The notes below the pieces were generated by a model. That model saw nothing but the letters and a program-made list of their open reading frames with translations, ran no database searches and was not told the DNA's origin. A program made the position numbers and the translations under genes. A stretch of 64,000 nucleotides of DNA from Linepithema humile. Its lineage: Eukaryota > Arthropoda > Insecta > Hymenoptera > Formicidae. The stretch lies in contig NC_090128.1 of NCBI RefSeq assembly GCF_040581485.1, positions 5,952,001 through 6,016,000 of the forward strand, in the 5' to 3' direction. Below, piece after piece: positions 38,480 to 51,910 of this stretch. The stretch's first letter is position 1, and every line of letters starts with the position of its first letter.

Positions 38480-38545
38480 ATTTATAAGCGTTTTCGTGGG
38501 ATATACCTCGATAGCCGGAATTGATAGACTGGAAATGCAGAATTG
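38480..38545 (+). other. candidate 66-bp internal exon
   Basis: The acceptor is TTATTTTTTTCAG ending at 38479 and the donor is TTG|GTAAGT at 38545/38546. The segment is more GC-rich than its strongly AT-rich flanks. One of three frames is open throughout (containing GYTSIAGIDRLEMQN); the other two have stops. It could be a small leader exon spliced toward the sbb coding exon. No homology is recognised and chance pairing of splice motifs cannot be excluded. Confidence 0.35.
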
Positions 38546-41500
38546 GTAAGTGGTGCCAAAATAATAATTTGGAATAAATAAAAAATTGATGCCATAAACT
38601 ATGCGTTACAGTTATAAGCGATAAAAAAATAATGTGTTGTTGAAAATAACGATAGAGTGATAAAGTTTGCGTGTTTAAAGAAAAGCGTGAGTTGCGCGAG
38701 AGATATTTTTGTCGCTTACGCTGTTTGGCATTTCTGATGCTTGGTCGCCAGACGTCTCCGAAACATGTCGGATAAATCGCCGGAAATCATAAGTCATCAC
38801 GCGAGCAAATTGAATCGCGCAGCAAATAAGGATAAATGCAGGAAGCGAGTCTCCATAAAGGAGTCATTTTTCTCCTGAACGAGTGGATACGGATTTACTT
38901 TCACGAATGTTACTGTATGCGCATGACTGCAGAAACGACCTGTTTCACAACGAATAGTAGGCTATAACATTCATATAAGCGCACATACTCGTTCATCCGT
39001 CGAAATAGTTATTCCGCCGTAGTTTCTGTCTTCCTCGCATATTACCAACTGACATTAAACATGAATTTTGTATGCAAATTGTCTTTTCACGCGTAATCTA
39101 TACCGTTCATAGTCTGTTTCCGTTATACTTGTGATAGGTTTTCTAATTTCTTCTTTTCATTTCTTTTTCGCCAAATCCATTTCTCAAAGAAAATAAATTT
39201 CATCATTTCTCCTCAATTTTTTTGTTTTTTTTTTTTTGCTATGAACAATCGTAAACATTTATTAAAAGTAGATATTATTTTTGTTTTCGAATTTTTGTTC
39301 TGTTTTCTTTCTTAATGTGCTTTTTAAATGCTTTTTAAAATGTGATTCAAAGTGGTTTGCTTTTTACAAAGGATAAATTTAGAAAATTAGTCATAAGCTC
39401 AGTTTGCGCAATTTACATAAATCTTGCCGTTTATATAAAATTTGTTTAGGCAAACATTAAAATATACGTATTTATATACGTATTTATTCGAGAAATTTGA
39501 TCGTTTACTACTCACGAAATCTGTATAAGATGTAAATAAACATTTTTTCGCTCAGACAGCGAGCAAAGCTAATTTTCGAACAATTTCGCCCAACGAGACT
39601 TAATATATGCAGTCAATCGGAAGTGGTTCGATTGCGGAGGAGAGGTCACGTTGAAGAACCAAGTTTGGTTCCAGTCTCTCTGCAGACTACGACATTCCTC
39701 GAGCAATTTCAGGGAGAATCCAATGAGAGTGGCGAAGGAGCGGGAGGGGAAGAATTTCTCCACGAGTAAGGGAGATAATAGGGAAAACCATTCCTCGATT
39801 CTCTCTTCGTTGCCTGTTCGAAATAGCTATTCTGTCGAATCCCCCGCGCGTATTACCACAGCTAACGGTAAATGTTCACATATATCTATGCTCACCGTAA
39901 TGGATATAGTCGAGTGGCGATAGGTCGTACCTGCGTCAATTAGTGTCAAACTACTGGAATTGGGACTAAATGAGGATGGGCGGGAGGGGGAAGAGGCGGG
40001 TAGGTCGATTGTACCCTAGGCCATTTGAACGGCGATAAATTTTTCGTGGAATCGATTTAATCCGCGCAAATGGAGGCGAATCGTCTGATTAAATTATCCG
40101 GAGCGAAACACTTGCGTAATCTCGCCGTATCAATCTTTGTTATTGTATTACTGCGATCGGAACGACTTAACGAATTCTTGACGATCGATGCTTCACGACA
40201 GACGTACGATCTCTTTAATACTCAACGCAAATAATGATTTGCATTAATAATATTCTATCAGATGCTGTAATTGAGTTCGAATTAAGTGGTAGGAAAAATT
40301 GCATTAAGATGTTTGCACAATTTTTTTAGATAATTGATCTTGATAATTCGATAGCTGGATGAGAGCTTACTTTGTTAATGCGCCACGCGGCTATCAATAA
40401 ATCCACTAAAGACGAGATATGCGTATAATTTATTTCTCGGAGCGCATATTACACGCGTAATTGCGATGCACTGAATGCACAGTGCAGTGCAATGATGGCT
40501 GTCAATCACGCCGCGGTGCGCAAAAACGCACAGCTTTGCTGAAAACACGACGTGTTTGTCTGCAAGCGTGTGTATACACGATGCGTATTAATATATCGAG
40601 TATTCACGCGTAACGGCTTTACGTTCGTGAATCGACTATGTATTTTTTTACATACACTGTGTGCAAAAATAATTAATCCAGATAATCTTTGCAGCGTTTA
40701 TCACTTTCCTATTTCTCTGTCAAGGTTTTCAACGTGAATTTACAGCAAAAGCGATAAAAATTTAATTTACGTTGTTTTTGCACATCACAAAATTTGCTCA
40801 TTTATTTAACACATTGGAAATTTTAATAGAAAACACTGGCGTCTCTGAGAGAAATACAAATTTGTGTCTAGTGGACACAATATTGATAATGCTTTCTGTT
40901 TAAAATTTATTTACGCATTATTCTTTGCATTTTAGTAGGAGAGGTTAATCGGAAAAAAGTACCGATCATTAATTTATCACGCTCTTTACAGTTTAACGTA
41001 ATTTATTTTCATTCACTACTCTTGAACTAATGCTCATATATTTTTACGAGCGATAACGCGTACTTGTAGCCATGTGATAATGTATATTTCACACGTGGCG
41101 AATTATCGATAAGACTTAAAAGTCGATGATCGATTATGCTTTGTCGAAAGTACAAGATCGTATCGCGTCCGCGGCCGCTATTATCTCTCTCATTACGGAC
41201 ATGTTGCGCATGATCGAGCGATATAAGAGAGACCGAGAACGTCGAATTGCGCGATAATGTTTTACTTATACAATATTTATGTTTATAGGCCGCGGTGTGA
41301 TTTATCAACCGGTCTTGATTGAGCTGCCTCTTTCGCGCTTTTATCGCCGATAATTTAATGTTGCATTCAAAGCGACATATTGATTCATTTAACGCACTGT
41401 TAATTTTCGGAGATTGTTAATAGTGAACAGAATGGGCGCGTATTAAAAGAAATGTTTGTACTAACAAATATAAACAGAGATTTCGAGTGCATTCCTCTTT

Positions 41501-43179
41501 TTAGTTAAATATTGAATATTTCTGAATGCAAATAACAACATTAATTAAAATGTAACTTTTTCAAAATTACAATTGGCCTTTTTATACCGAAACGAGACTT
41601 TTGATCTTTAATAAACATGTTTTTTTCATTGTGAAAATTTAACGAGAACGACGCGACTGAAAGCAAACAGCGTGCTTTGAGCCAGTGAGTTGTGCGATAA
41701 TGAGGACAAAGATTTGTTTAGTATTTTATTATTAATTAAATTGTTAACGCTAGAGGATTTCAATTGCAAGCATCGACCGTTTATGTGTGTTTAACGAGAG
41801 ATCTAAATTATCAGTTTTATCATGATACATTATGAAGTTACGTGATTTCTGTACATACATATTGCCTTACAAACAATGCTCGATATTCATAACACTATCT
41901 TTCTTTCTCTTGCTTTTCAAATTAAGTTTTTATTCGAAAAATAAGTGAGGTTTGACTTCTATGATATTACGAGGCTAATATTCTCGTTAAATGTTCAAAT
42001 TCACTATCGTATTTATTTAAAGTAAATATTTGTATACTATGCATATCAGTATATAAATTAATATTTTATTTTCCATCTATAGACGCTTATACGATATATA
42101 AGATATATTCTCTATTATACGATATATTCAAAATACACGCAAACTTTTTATGTCAATCCAGCATATAATATGTAGATAAAAATGTTAATATTCTCGAATA
42201 AAAATGCAAATAAGCGTTAGATTTATTCGCATATATATAACGAATGCGGTGAGAGAAATCAGAGAATTATCATATTTCCCGGTCGTCGCATAAAATATCT
42301 CGAGAAGTCAATCATGATTTTTTTTATCAGCTTAGTTTCTTCGACGAAGTCTATGATCGTTCATGCGGTTGCCAACTCGATGCCGCTGACGCGTTTATGT
42401 ATCATGTAAACTTATCATGCTGCTTACACGATATTGATGCACAGCATCACGAGGCAGATGGAAAGTTTTTCGTGTTTTTATTGTCGTGTATTTATGAAAT
42501 ATATATATATATATTCGATAAATTACGAGTAAGAGCATTGATATGTGATTTCGCAACTATTTCATTATCTCCTATTATTTAATTTAAACGATCAAGTAAT
42601 ATAAATGTGTATAAAATAAAACGTTCAAACTGACAAGAATTCGAGACATCAAAGAGGCGGAAAAGACGCTTTTTAATATTTGTATGCATTTCAAATACTT
42701 TTGACTTTTTCTAGAATAGTTTTATCTTTTAATGGTCAGGTTTCTCGTTTGTCCGATTTCACAAGTAGGAAAGAATCTTTTCTTCAGGAACGTTCAGATT
42801 CCTCGTATCTTTGCCACGTAACATACGCTCAGCTTATCCATTATACACACTCACATTGGATGTTTGTGGAGGCTTGATCGACTTGTTCCATCAATCACCT
42901 TTCAATCTCCTTTTATATATCTACCTCTATTAGCCAGCTGGCATGGTAGCTGGTTGTGTTTCAAGCGGAATTATCACAAACAGACTATTAGGCTATATTT
43001 TCGCACATCGCATCGAGAATGAGGATATTGAATCAATAAAACATTTTTTTATTATTAATACATTAAGTATTATCAATATTATTTATATGATATAATTGTA
43101 GGGTTAGATTTCAATATGAGAGATCAGGCATTTATACTTAACGCTGAATAAAATAGACGAAGCTAAGAAGTCAAGAGGT
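38546..43179. other. noncoding
   Basis: GC-richer patches at 38690-38960, 39540-40240 and 41080-41340; otherwise AT-rich. No gene recognised. Confidence 0.5.
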
Positions 43180-43471
43180 CTGTAAAGCTGGTACTCTGAA
43201 TTTTTATAAAACTTATGCGGCATTTAATTGTCCACAATTTAACTATATTTGTTCATATATAATTTTTTTTATCTATTTTGCAAAGAAAAGTTACAGGACA
43301 AAAAAACGTATTTAAATGTGACAAAATTTAATTCAATTTTTTGTTTGTATGTAACTTTTCTGCAAAGTGGACAAAAAAATTATGTATGGACAAATATGAT
43401 CAAATTATGAACAATCAAATGCCGCATAAGTTTTATAAAAATTCACATTTCGAGTCAGCTTCACAGCTCTA
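43180..43471. mobile_element. foldback (inverted-repeat) element remnant
   Basis: The left arm 43180-43295 and right arm 43350-43471 are reverse complements at about 80-85%, with a 54-bp spacer. Shared anchors are TTTTTATAAAACTTATGCGG, then CATTTAATTG/CATTTGATTG, and GAAAAGTTACA at the inner end. Weaker similarity may extend about 12 bp further outward on each side. There is no transposase frame. It is a different sequence family from the foldbacks at 17.7 and 26.6 kb. Confidence 0.75.
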
Positions 43472-43826
43472 AAGTCATGAAAACCAAAAAATTCGAAATC
43501 ATATAAATTCTAAATAGTTTTTCCTATAAGAAAGAAGGCAAAACCAGCTTTGGTTTTCTTTTTAATGGAATTTTACGCGTGTTTAAGCATATTAAAAAAC
43601 TCTAAAAGCTCCCTAAGCGCAGCTTTAATGGTCTGGAACATGGCACCATTAAAGGATCATCGATTATTAATTTTCATTCTCAATAGAAAGAGAAAAAGCT
43701 AATAGCGATGATTAGATTTATAAAACAGCTTGTATTATTAATCACGGATACGCGGTTTGTTTATTCGTCTATGCTAATTGCAAAATGTCACCCGGCAATT
43801 TATAACAGGTGAAGTAATAATTAGTG

Positions 43827-43874
43827 AGAAGAGGAGAGAAAGAGAAGGGAGGGAACGGGAGAGAGAGAGAGAGA

Positions 43875-43930
<56 letters not shown>
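43827..43930. repeat. (GA)n microsatellite
   Basis: A purine-only tract of about 100 bp, pure GA over its last half. It makes spurious Arg/Glu and Ser/Leu frames on the two strands. Confidence 0.92.
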
Positions 43931-43931
<1 letters not shown>

Positions 43932-44246
43932 TATGTCTACTTCGTTCAATTGTTTCCGCGTTACGGTCACAATTAGGTAAATAGCTAGGCATTCTCGACT
44001 GCGCGAAGGAGTGGGGGTGACGATAAATTACGAGCGGCTCGTAAATCGCCGACGAGTCAGGAGACTTTCAGCTGTCGCATTAAGAAGTCGAGTACTCGAC
44101 GAGCAAACAAAGTTGAATGAGCACGACAAAGACAGAGAGAAAAAGGAAAAAAGATAAGGGGAATAGTCATTGTGTGTGTGAAGCGACTTTCGCGGTCCGC
44201 CATTCTCCCGCATGGATTCATGTAAGGTAGAGAAAATAGGCGCCGT

Positions 44247-44264
44247 TATATATATATATATATA
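44247..44264. repeat. (TA)9 microsatellite
   Basis: A short pure TA repeat. Confidence 0.85.
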
Positions 44265-44450
44265 ATCATCAGCCCGCATGCGTCTCTTAATTAACCGGTC
44301 GTTAAAAAGATCGTTTCAGACAACTTAAAAGATTAGTCGTCGTCTATTTCGTCACTTCATTCGTCATTTCAGATAGCTTTTTTTGGTCCGCAGAAATCTC
44401 GACAGCTACATTAATGGTGAATTAAAATTTTACATTGGTATTTTGTTTTC

Positions 44451-44475
44451 TTTTTTTTTTTTTTTTTTTTTTTTT
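44451..44475. repeat. T25 homopolymer
   Basis: 25 consecutive T. No retroposon body or target duplication is visible next to it. Other long T runs are at 58299-58316 and about 59858-59870. Confidence 0.9.
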
Positions 44476-45409
44476 AATAATAAAATAATTTACAATTCAT
44501 TATTATAATTTATATAAAATCGTACTGATTATTGGCGACGCGGAGCATTGAGGCGAATTTGAGATATTTTGTATAATTTTTTTGAAAGCATGGAATTTCA
44601 AACAGGATGTCGAGTGCAAGCAATACAATTTGTACTCATTCAGCTTTTTAACACGTCACGTATAGATTGTATTTCAGTCTTTTCAAGCATATGACGCGAC
44701 GTATACGCGCGTGCGACTTCGAATAGTCTAACTGTACTTTGTCGGAACATTTATAGCGACTTTCGCCTCGTAATGATCTTCAAGCAGTGAAAAATAGGAA
44801 GACATGGCGTTAGAAGAGTTCAATCGTGGGAAGTCATTTGAACCACGACACGCTATATCGTGCTTTGAATAATAAATACGTTCTATTAATATTCAATGAC
44901 TTCTCATTCGATACGTATTTACAATATAATTAAAAATTATAATTGGATAAATTAAAGACTGATCGATCGAAATGTCTTATTGTTAACTTTTTTTATTCAC
45001 AAAGATGATTTTGTATAAATAAACTTTCTACACTGAATATTTATACATCATAATATATATATGAAGTACGATACAAAGTATAAAAAGTTTCGAAAGTTTA
45101 ATGTTCAAAAATTGATATATGCAGTAAGAAAATTCTGTATCGTGATTATTTTGAGCTGAAATCAGCGAAATGGCCGTCCTCATGAACGATATAATTGCAT
45201 CCATCTATTCGATATGCTGTCATATGTTGCTGTAATGACGCTCTAGCAGTGGGCGAGTTTTCGAATAACTATTAATTAATTGAATAATTATTTTCATGAG
45301 ATTTTTAAGAGAAGAGCAATACACGACACGTGAATAAACAGATGCGTGCGTGAGAATTTTTCTTTATCCCCATAATTGTGATAATTATTAATCTAATATT
45401 ATTTGCGTA

Positions 45410-45627
45410 CAGTGTCCCACTTCTGTCATTGCTTCTCTTCGGTATTTATTTGTTGCAGAATTTTAAATTGACCTCTTTTTTAGCAAAAATAATCGGAATC
45501 CTTTTCCTTCATTATTTTTATTTTATTTTATCAAATGCGATTTCTATTCGAAAATTAATATTCTCATTACCATTTCCGGATCACGTATAACGATAACGGG
45601 ACACTGCGCTCTGTTCGGGACACCCTG
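45410..45627. mobile_element. possible mariner/Tc1-like MITE remnant flanked by TA
   Basis: The left end reads TA-CAGTGTCCC (45408-45418). The right end reads GGGACACCCTG-TA (about 45617-45629), so the inverted ends are CAGTGTCCC and CAGGGTGTCCC. A second GGGACACTG at 45599-45607 also mirrors the left end. TA duplications and CAGGGTGTCCC-type termini fit Tc1/mariner-derived elements in insects. The interior is AT-rich and noncoding. The short imperfect ends keep confidence low. Confidence 0.4.
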
Positions 45628-46173
45628 TATACTCACCGTGAATTCTATGCTTGATACGGCTCATGGACAGTAGGCGTTTCCAGCGTCATTATAAATCAGA
45701 GTTAAACACGCTAATTATATCGGTCCGCAGTCGTCGGCAATAGAAGGAAGGTGCGCAGGGGGTTTCGGAGGTTCTCAATTGGCGGCGAACACGTGTTGCT
45801 TTAGACTTTTCTAATTATCGTGTTGTAATGTAAAACTAGCCGACCTTAATTTGTAATTCTTAATAATTTGTAGGGAATATTTGCATGCATTCGTTGATCA
45901 GATATTATTTAAGTAGTTAATGACAAGGTACGTTATTAATGTTGTTTAGTGAGATTATAATCACTTAGAGTGAAAGATACGATCTGCATTCGGCTTTCGT
46001 AATAGCTGAATAGAAAAAAGAGAAATATATGTATATTTTTTTAGTATATAGCTTCAATCTCTCTAAAAATCATATTTTTAGAGATTGAATAATCATAAAT
46101 TATAGTAATAAAATTCTAGTACGTAGACAACAAGCTAATTTTTAATTTTAATAAGACAGAAAAAATGATATAC

Positions 46174-46232
46174 ATTTTTTTCAAAACTAGATATATATTT
46201 TTCAAAACAGATATATATTTTTGGATATATAT
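46174..46232. repeat. three-copy AT-rich tandem (about 20 bp)
   Basis: TTTTTTCAAAACTAGATATATA, then TTTTTCAAAACAGATATATA, then a shortened TTTTTGGATATATA. Confidence 0.7.
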
Positions 46233-49200
46233 TTTTTTTTAATTAATCATACAAAAATGAAAGAATACGAAACAAATTAGGTCAAATGGATATATTTTTA
46301 GTTTTTGTTTTTTTTTTTTCTTCATATAACTTGCGATAAGGAATGTTTAAGTAGAAAAGAGTCCAGTGCACACGAATGCTTGTGAGAATCTTTGTTCCAC
46401 GGTTGAATGAGAATCTTTTCGTGGCTTTCTCTGTCGAGTAAGAATGGGTCTGACCACACATACAATACAGGATCTAAGAGAACCTCTGACCATTATCCGG
46501 CAGCGAGGCTACTCTTCACTTAAGTGCCATCCGTCTTTCTATCGGTTCGCCTCGCCTGTACACATTTACAGATTTATCTTGCCCGAAAAATCGACGTGTC
46601 TAATCTGTAAAGGTCCCGTGTTGTAAAATTAATGCGTTTTGTCAAGCAAGGTGAAAGGTGTACTATGAAACATTCAACCAAAATTCCAGCGTGAAAAAGT
46701 ATTATTTTTTATTTTAACAAAAGCAAATCTAAATATTTTTAAAAATGAGTTTATAATGTTAATAGAATTAAAATATATTGTGTATAAACAGCTGTTACAA
46801 TCTGATCAAGAAATAACTTTTCATATTTTAATTATTTCTGCATTAGTGCTTTAAAAATATTCGATTTTTAGTGATGATATTCATCTTCTTGAAAAACGTA
46901 GCGACATTTATAAGTTTGGCGTAATGTCAAGCTTTAAATGTAAATATCTGGGAAAATATTCCGTCTCGATGTGAATGTCTTTCTATTTCTGCCCGTTCGC
47001 GGTGTAAGCGGCGCTTAAAGTTTGCCTCTGGGAGAGAAAGATGGGAGGGAGGGTTTCAAAAAGCTTGCCTTCGCATTTTTCGCGATCAGCCGCCGCTGGA
47101 ATTCTCGGCTGAGCCGCCTGTCGAGTTTCGATCCGCTTTTTCGTTGCATCTTACGCGCAGTGCCAAGAAGTTAGTCGGCCGGAATTCACACTGACTCATT
47201 CGATTAGGTCGTTCGTTCGAGCAGGAAAGAAGTTCGTTCGCTCGACCGAGGGCAGAGCTGGTTTTGCCGTGATTTTCATACCGCCGCTTTGCGTCGTTCA
47301 TTCGTTCGCCATTCTGTGTCTCGTTTTTATAGTTGTTGCGCGCCGGCGCTGCCAACTCTTCACGCCGGAATTTTGGCACGATATTATTGTATTTTGTTAG
47401 AAAAAAAACTTGGTCAAGTATTATAATTTTATTACAAAAAATTGCAGTATTGACTGAAGCGTAGTTTACACGATGCACCAACAACTGGCACGCTAGTGTG
47501 CTAATAGCTAATAAAAAAGGCATGCATTTTGAAACGCTAGTAAACTAGTTTGCTTTTTTTCCTCGTCAGCTCGCGGCGAGTTAATCGAGTTAAAATATTC
47601 CAACTTTACAACTTGCTGTAACTTTTGCAACACGTTGTTAAATAAACAAGTTGATTGTTAGTAGAAAATGCCAATTGCGTTCAACCAGTGAGAAAAATTT
47701 TTTTTCCGAGTATAAAAACACCGAATAAAGATAAATCATTAATTACAGTTTTACTTGATTTAATGCGGCAATTTTATTTTGTACATGTGTGCGCGCACAT
47801 TTCACATCATTTAGTTTCATTTATCTTTTTATTTCATTTGTTTGACGTAACTAATTTGTGATGAAGTATAATACATCACGACGAAAATATCGTGCAATTA
47901 CTATAATTATAACATGTTGGCACGCGTTTGCTGATAGTTCAATGGCACTTTACTAGTTGAAATAATGATTGGACAAATGTGCCAGGAGCTACATAGAGTG
48001 ACAAAAAACTTATCTGCGACACTTTGAGAAGATATTACGCTTTGAAGCATTTTATGTAACACATTTCATGTACGCAATGAGTTTTTTTGGCTTATCCAAG
48101 TTTACTCCATCGAACTATGATAATTTTATCGGCAAAAAGTTACTTGTGAGAAGCTTTTTCGTTTATTTGCTCGCCCGCTTCTGACGCGATAATTCAAGAT
48201 GGCCGATATAATTATCATTATGGCATTATGGCTCGTCATACGGTTTTAGAAACTCCCGTCCGAGAAAACCTGCCTGATCGCACGATTTTCGCAAAAAAGT
48301 GCCCTCCCATGAGTAAGCTATAAAACAACGTAATTACAACGTCACGTATCTACGGCGCTTGTTTGATGCGACAAAAACGTCGGTTTTATTCGACGCGGCA
48401 AAAATATCATCGGTTTTGCACCGTGTTATATTATAGAGAAAATAGGTTCTTCCGATATTCGAGCACAAATTAATAAAAATACGTTAACGAATAAAGCACG
48501 ACATCACGCGAGACTAAATCGTTCGCGATACATTTGCGGTGACATAAATCTGTCGCGTTAGTCGAAAACGCGTGTATCTGCATAGCGAATACCTGTATAC
48601 GCGAACGAAATTGCGTCGTTGCGGACAAGCTGCCAAGTTTGGTGGCGGCTAAACGAGCGCAATTTCGCGACGCAAAGCAGAGGCTGCGGAACGCAGCCTT
48701 GTCATTACTGCCGAACCGCGTTTTCGTGTAGTCCGAGTTATATTCTCGCACCTTTCGCCATGGTCGTAAAAAAAACAAAAATGAATACGGCTACGTTGCC
48801 ATGTAGCGCGCATGATGCGCAAATCATTCGTACTCCATGATGAAGCACGATAAAGCGCGCAGCCAACCGCGAAATTTCACCGGAATTTTGTATCGCGATC
48901 TGAAACATCTCGTCGATGTCCTTCACTTGAATACGGCCGTTTCTGCGTCATACGAATCAAGCATATAAATATTTATGCACTCGCCAGGAATATGTAAGTC
49001 ACACGTGTTAACGCGAGCAACGGAGACACGTAAAATCCGGTTCTTATACATAATGAATCACAGATGTATTTTACGACTTTAATTTCAAATAAATATGGTA
49101 TATACAACGTTATTCCGATATTTCTAAAATTTTACGCGATAAAAAAAGCTTGCATGCGACGATGGAAGATAGAATTTTTAGATTCTATTAAGAACTTGAA

Positions 49201-50101
49201 CAATTGTTTTGGTATATGTGGAAAGTTTGATTTTTGTTAAATTCAAATAATACGAGCAATAAGTCTGACTTTGTGCACGCCAGCGGAAATCACGTTTAAC
49301 AAGCGGTTACCTATACTGAATAACGGTAGCGAAAATCGCTCGGGAATTTAAAGACTAAATAGGGCGAAAGAAGAAGCGCACGTTTTCGTTATACCGCGAG
49401 CCTAGCGATCGAGGATAATGCCAGTTCATCTGTATGCGTTCGTTTGGCTCTATCTAGCTACCACGATTGTGCGACCGAGCATCGCTCGATCCTATCGATC
49501 GTGACCTGCATCGAAAGAACGGTTTCCTGTATTTGAGCAATCTGATCGGAATCTCGTCGATCGAAAGACGGCAGGCGGTTTTGACCTTTACTTACTACTG
49601 CATTTTGTGTGCATCGGTCAACTCTTTATAGCCGTAGTTCCTAGAAAATCTACTTTGCATAACTCAGGTTTACATACACGAAGATGTATGTGAGATTGAG
49701 AAGAATAGAAACTTATAAATTATTTACGAATTTTGACTTTACTTATAATAAAGAGATTGAAATGTTATTGTTATATTTAGGAAATCTTTCTAGAACTAAT
49801 GCAAAATTCTAAGCAGAATTCTGATGCAAAATTTTCTTAAAATCTGACGAAATATGACGAAAAAATTTTCACGGTGAAAATTGAGATGTAGCATATGAAC
49901 CTGGTTATTGAATTAATGAAAATAAAGTTAGAACTCTTAACAGTTTGAGTTTGCACAAAGTGATACGCTAGCTTCACACATAGTACCTGAAAACATGAAA
50001 AATTTATATAAAATGATATATAAAAATTATCTTTAAAATATTTTATAAATTTTAATATTTTTTTTAATTTAAAAAGTGGCACTCTCATTTCTCGACAAGT
50101 C

Positions 50102-50126
50102 TATATATATATATATATATATATAT
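50102..50126. repeat. (TA)12 microsatellite
   Basis: A pure TA tract. Confidence 0.9.
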
Positions 50127-51369
50127 TTGCTGTAATTCTTTATTGATATTTATGAATAAAACTCGTAAAAATAGTCCCAGAGAAAGTTTCGGCTATTGGA
50201 CAATAATTTCAACTTTCATAAATGCTGATAGAAGAACTGGCTTTCGTTGGAAATGTACTTGCAGTATATGCTCCGCCAAGAATTGGCCGTGAACATTGTG
50301 GTTACAATCTGCAAGTGATCGCCACTGTTATGTTCGCGTCGGTTGGCTTCGATTCTTGAGATAAATTTACGCGATTGTAGCACACGTCTTTTCGGAATAA
50401 ACGGTTCGCGCCTGCGGCACTATCGTATGGTCATTTGCTAAATTTATCGTACACTAAAAAACATATTAAATTTTTTATTGCACATAAAAAGCTGAATTTG
50501 GATGAACTGACTTTTATATAACTTTTTTTGTGTGAAATAATTATTGTTACACATCATATTTTAAATTAAAAAATGTATTAGAATATATTAAATATGTCAG
50601 CTCCTCTTTCGGAGTGAATGAAATATTCATATGATTATACATATATATTAAAGTGATATAATTATTTTAAACATTTTGCAATAGCATTGTGATTCGGTAA
50701 TAAATTATAATTTATCTATTTCTATTTCGAAAGATTAGCTATTTCGGAAAAGCATTTTACAAAATTACAAATTTGAAAATTTATGAATGGAAATGACGCA
50801 ACGTTAAAGTCAAATTTTACCACAATAATAATAGTACTAAGCTTTATTATTAGACCTTATCAATTCGTACCAATTGTCGATGTTCAACGGTCGAGAAAGC
50901 GTACTTACATTTCGCACGAGCGCGATTGTTCCCACGGTTAACGACAATCATTGGTCAAGCATATATTTTAGAACGCTCGTAAGATACTCAGTTGCTGTCA
51001 AATGAGAACGGAACAACTTGGCACGGTCATCAGCTTGTAGAGACATATGCTTGAAGATAAAATCTTCCGCGCGTGAACGCGTGTTATCAGGAACAAATCG
51101 TATATTCAGCACCGTATAACGACTGTGACATAAATTGGAAAATATGTTCCATTCTCGATCAACATTAACATTTTCCGCCACGGAAATGATGTAACGCGCG
51201 CAAATTGAATGGAAATATACTAGGTGTACGTGTCGTAAAACGTATAGAAATAAGTTTTTTTTTAATATTTTTTTATAATAAATTTAGCTTTTAAAGAGAA
51301 TTTCTATTATTTATTTAAACCACTAAAATACTGTTGGAATTTCAATGTACATATAAATTTTGCGTTTTA

Positions 51370-51910
51370 TATTCTGTTACGTAAGCATCAGTGTTACAAA
51401 TAATAATGCTTTATACGTCAAGTCTCGCTTTTGATTTTATAAAAAAATGCTCAAAAACTTGAACTATAATCGAATCGAAAAAAACACAAGATATTAATAA
51501 GACAGTTTTATAGCGCACCACAAAAGCATGATTATGCGTTACATAAGCGTAATTGTACGTGCCCACAAATAATAACTTTTATACTATATTGAATGCATCT
51601 GCATAGTTTTATAATGTAGCATACGGTTCCGTAAACTTAAAAGCCATAACTAAATTAGAAATGTCAATTATTACACTATTAAGCGCAGAAGAATGATCAC
51701 GTCTTACGTAAAAGCGTACGTTCTTCTCGGGAATAATAATTTTTTAATTACATAGCGGATATGCTTACTTTTTATTTGCATAACATACTAAACTGCATAA
51801 AAACAATGCTTAATTAAGTTACAAAAATAAAAAAAGAAAAAATTATTAATATATTATTTTATTGCATTGTAGAAGACTCAAGCGTATCTTGTTACTTAAC
51901 GTTACATAAC
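51370..51910. repeat. degenerate tandem array of ~165-bp units, each with a TTAYGTAA site
   Basis: Three or four diverged units begin near 51377, 51539, 51704 and 51902. Each starts with TTACGTAA or TTACATAA. In the first three this is followed 15-25 bp later by an AATAATAAT-type block and, at the unit end, by TAGCGCACCA/TAAGCGCAGA-like sequence. TTAYGTAA (either strand) is the binding site of PAR-bZIP and related factors in insects (vrille, Pdp1; C/EBP is similar). Four sites in 533 bp is more than expected from composition. It could be an enhancer built from repeats, or a decayed satellite. Confidence 0.55.

Larger units (their letters stand above)
43472..45407. other. noncoding with microsatellites
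   Basis: Contains GA, TA and T-run repeats listed separately. Nothing else recognised. Confidence 0.55.
45630..51369. other. noncoding
   Basis: GC-richer patches at 46980-47360, 48480-48930 and 49280-49600. A 145-codon minus-strand frame (47086-47523) has no family motif. A possible 54-bp segment with acceptor and donor (45874-45927) is AT-rich and full of stops. Confidence 0.5.

Noticed and set aside
42930..42958. miR-34-like word TAGCTGGTTGTG within a small hairpin
   Set aside because: The mature miR-34 seed GGCAGTG is missing and the hairpin is too short.
45874..45927. 54-bp segment between a TTTGTAG acceptor and an AAG|GTACGT donor
   Set aside because: Weak pyrimidine tract, AT-rich body with stops in several frames. 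Splice-like motifs at this level are expected by chance.
47086..47523. 145-codon minus-strand open frame
   Set aside because: No family motif, no splice or promoter context, mixed composition crossing from an AT-rich to a GC-rich patch. Consistent with chance.
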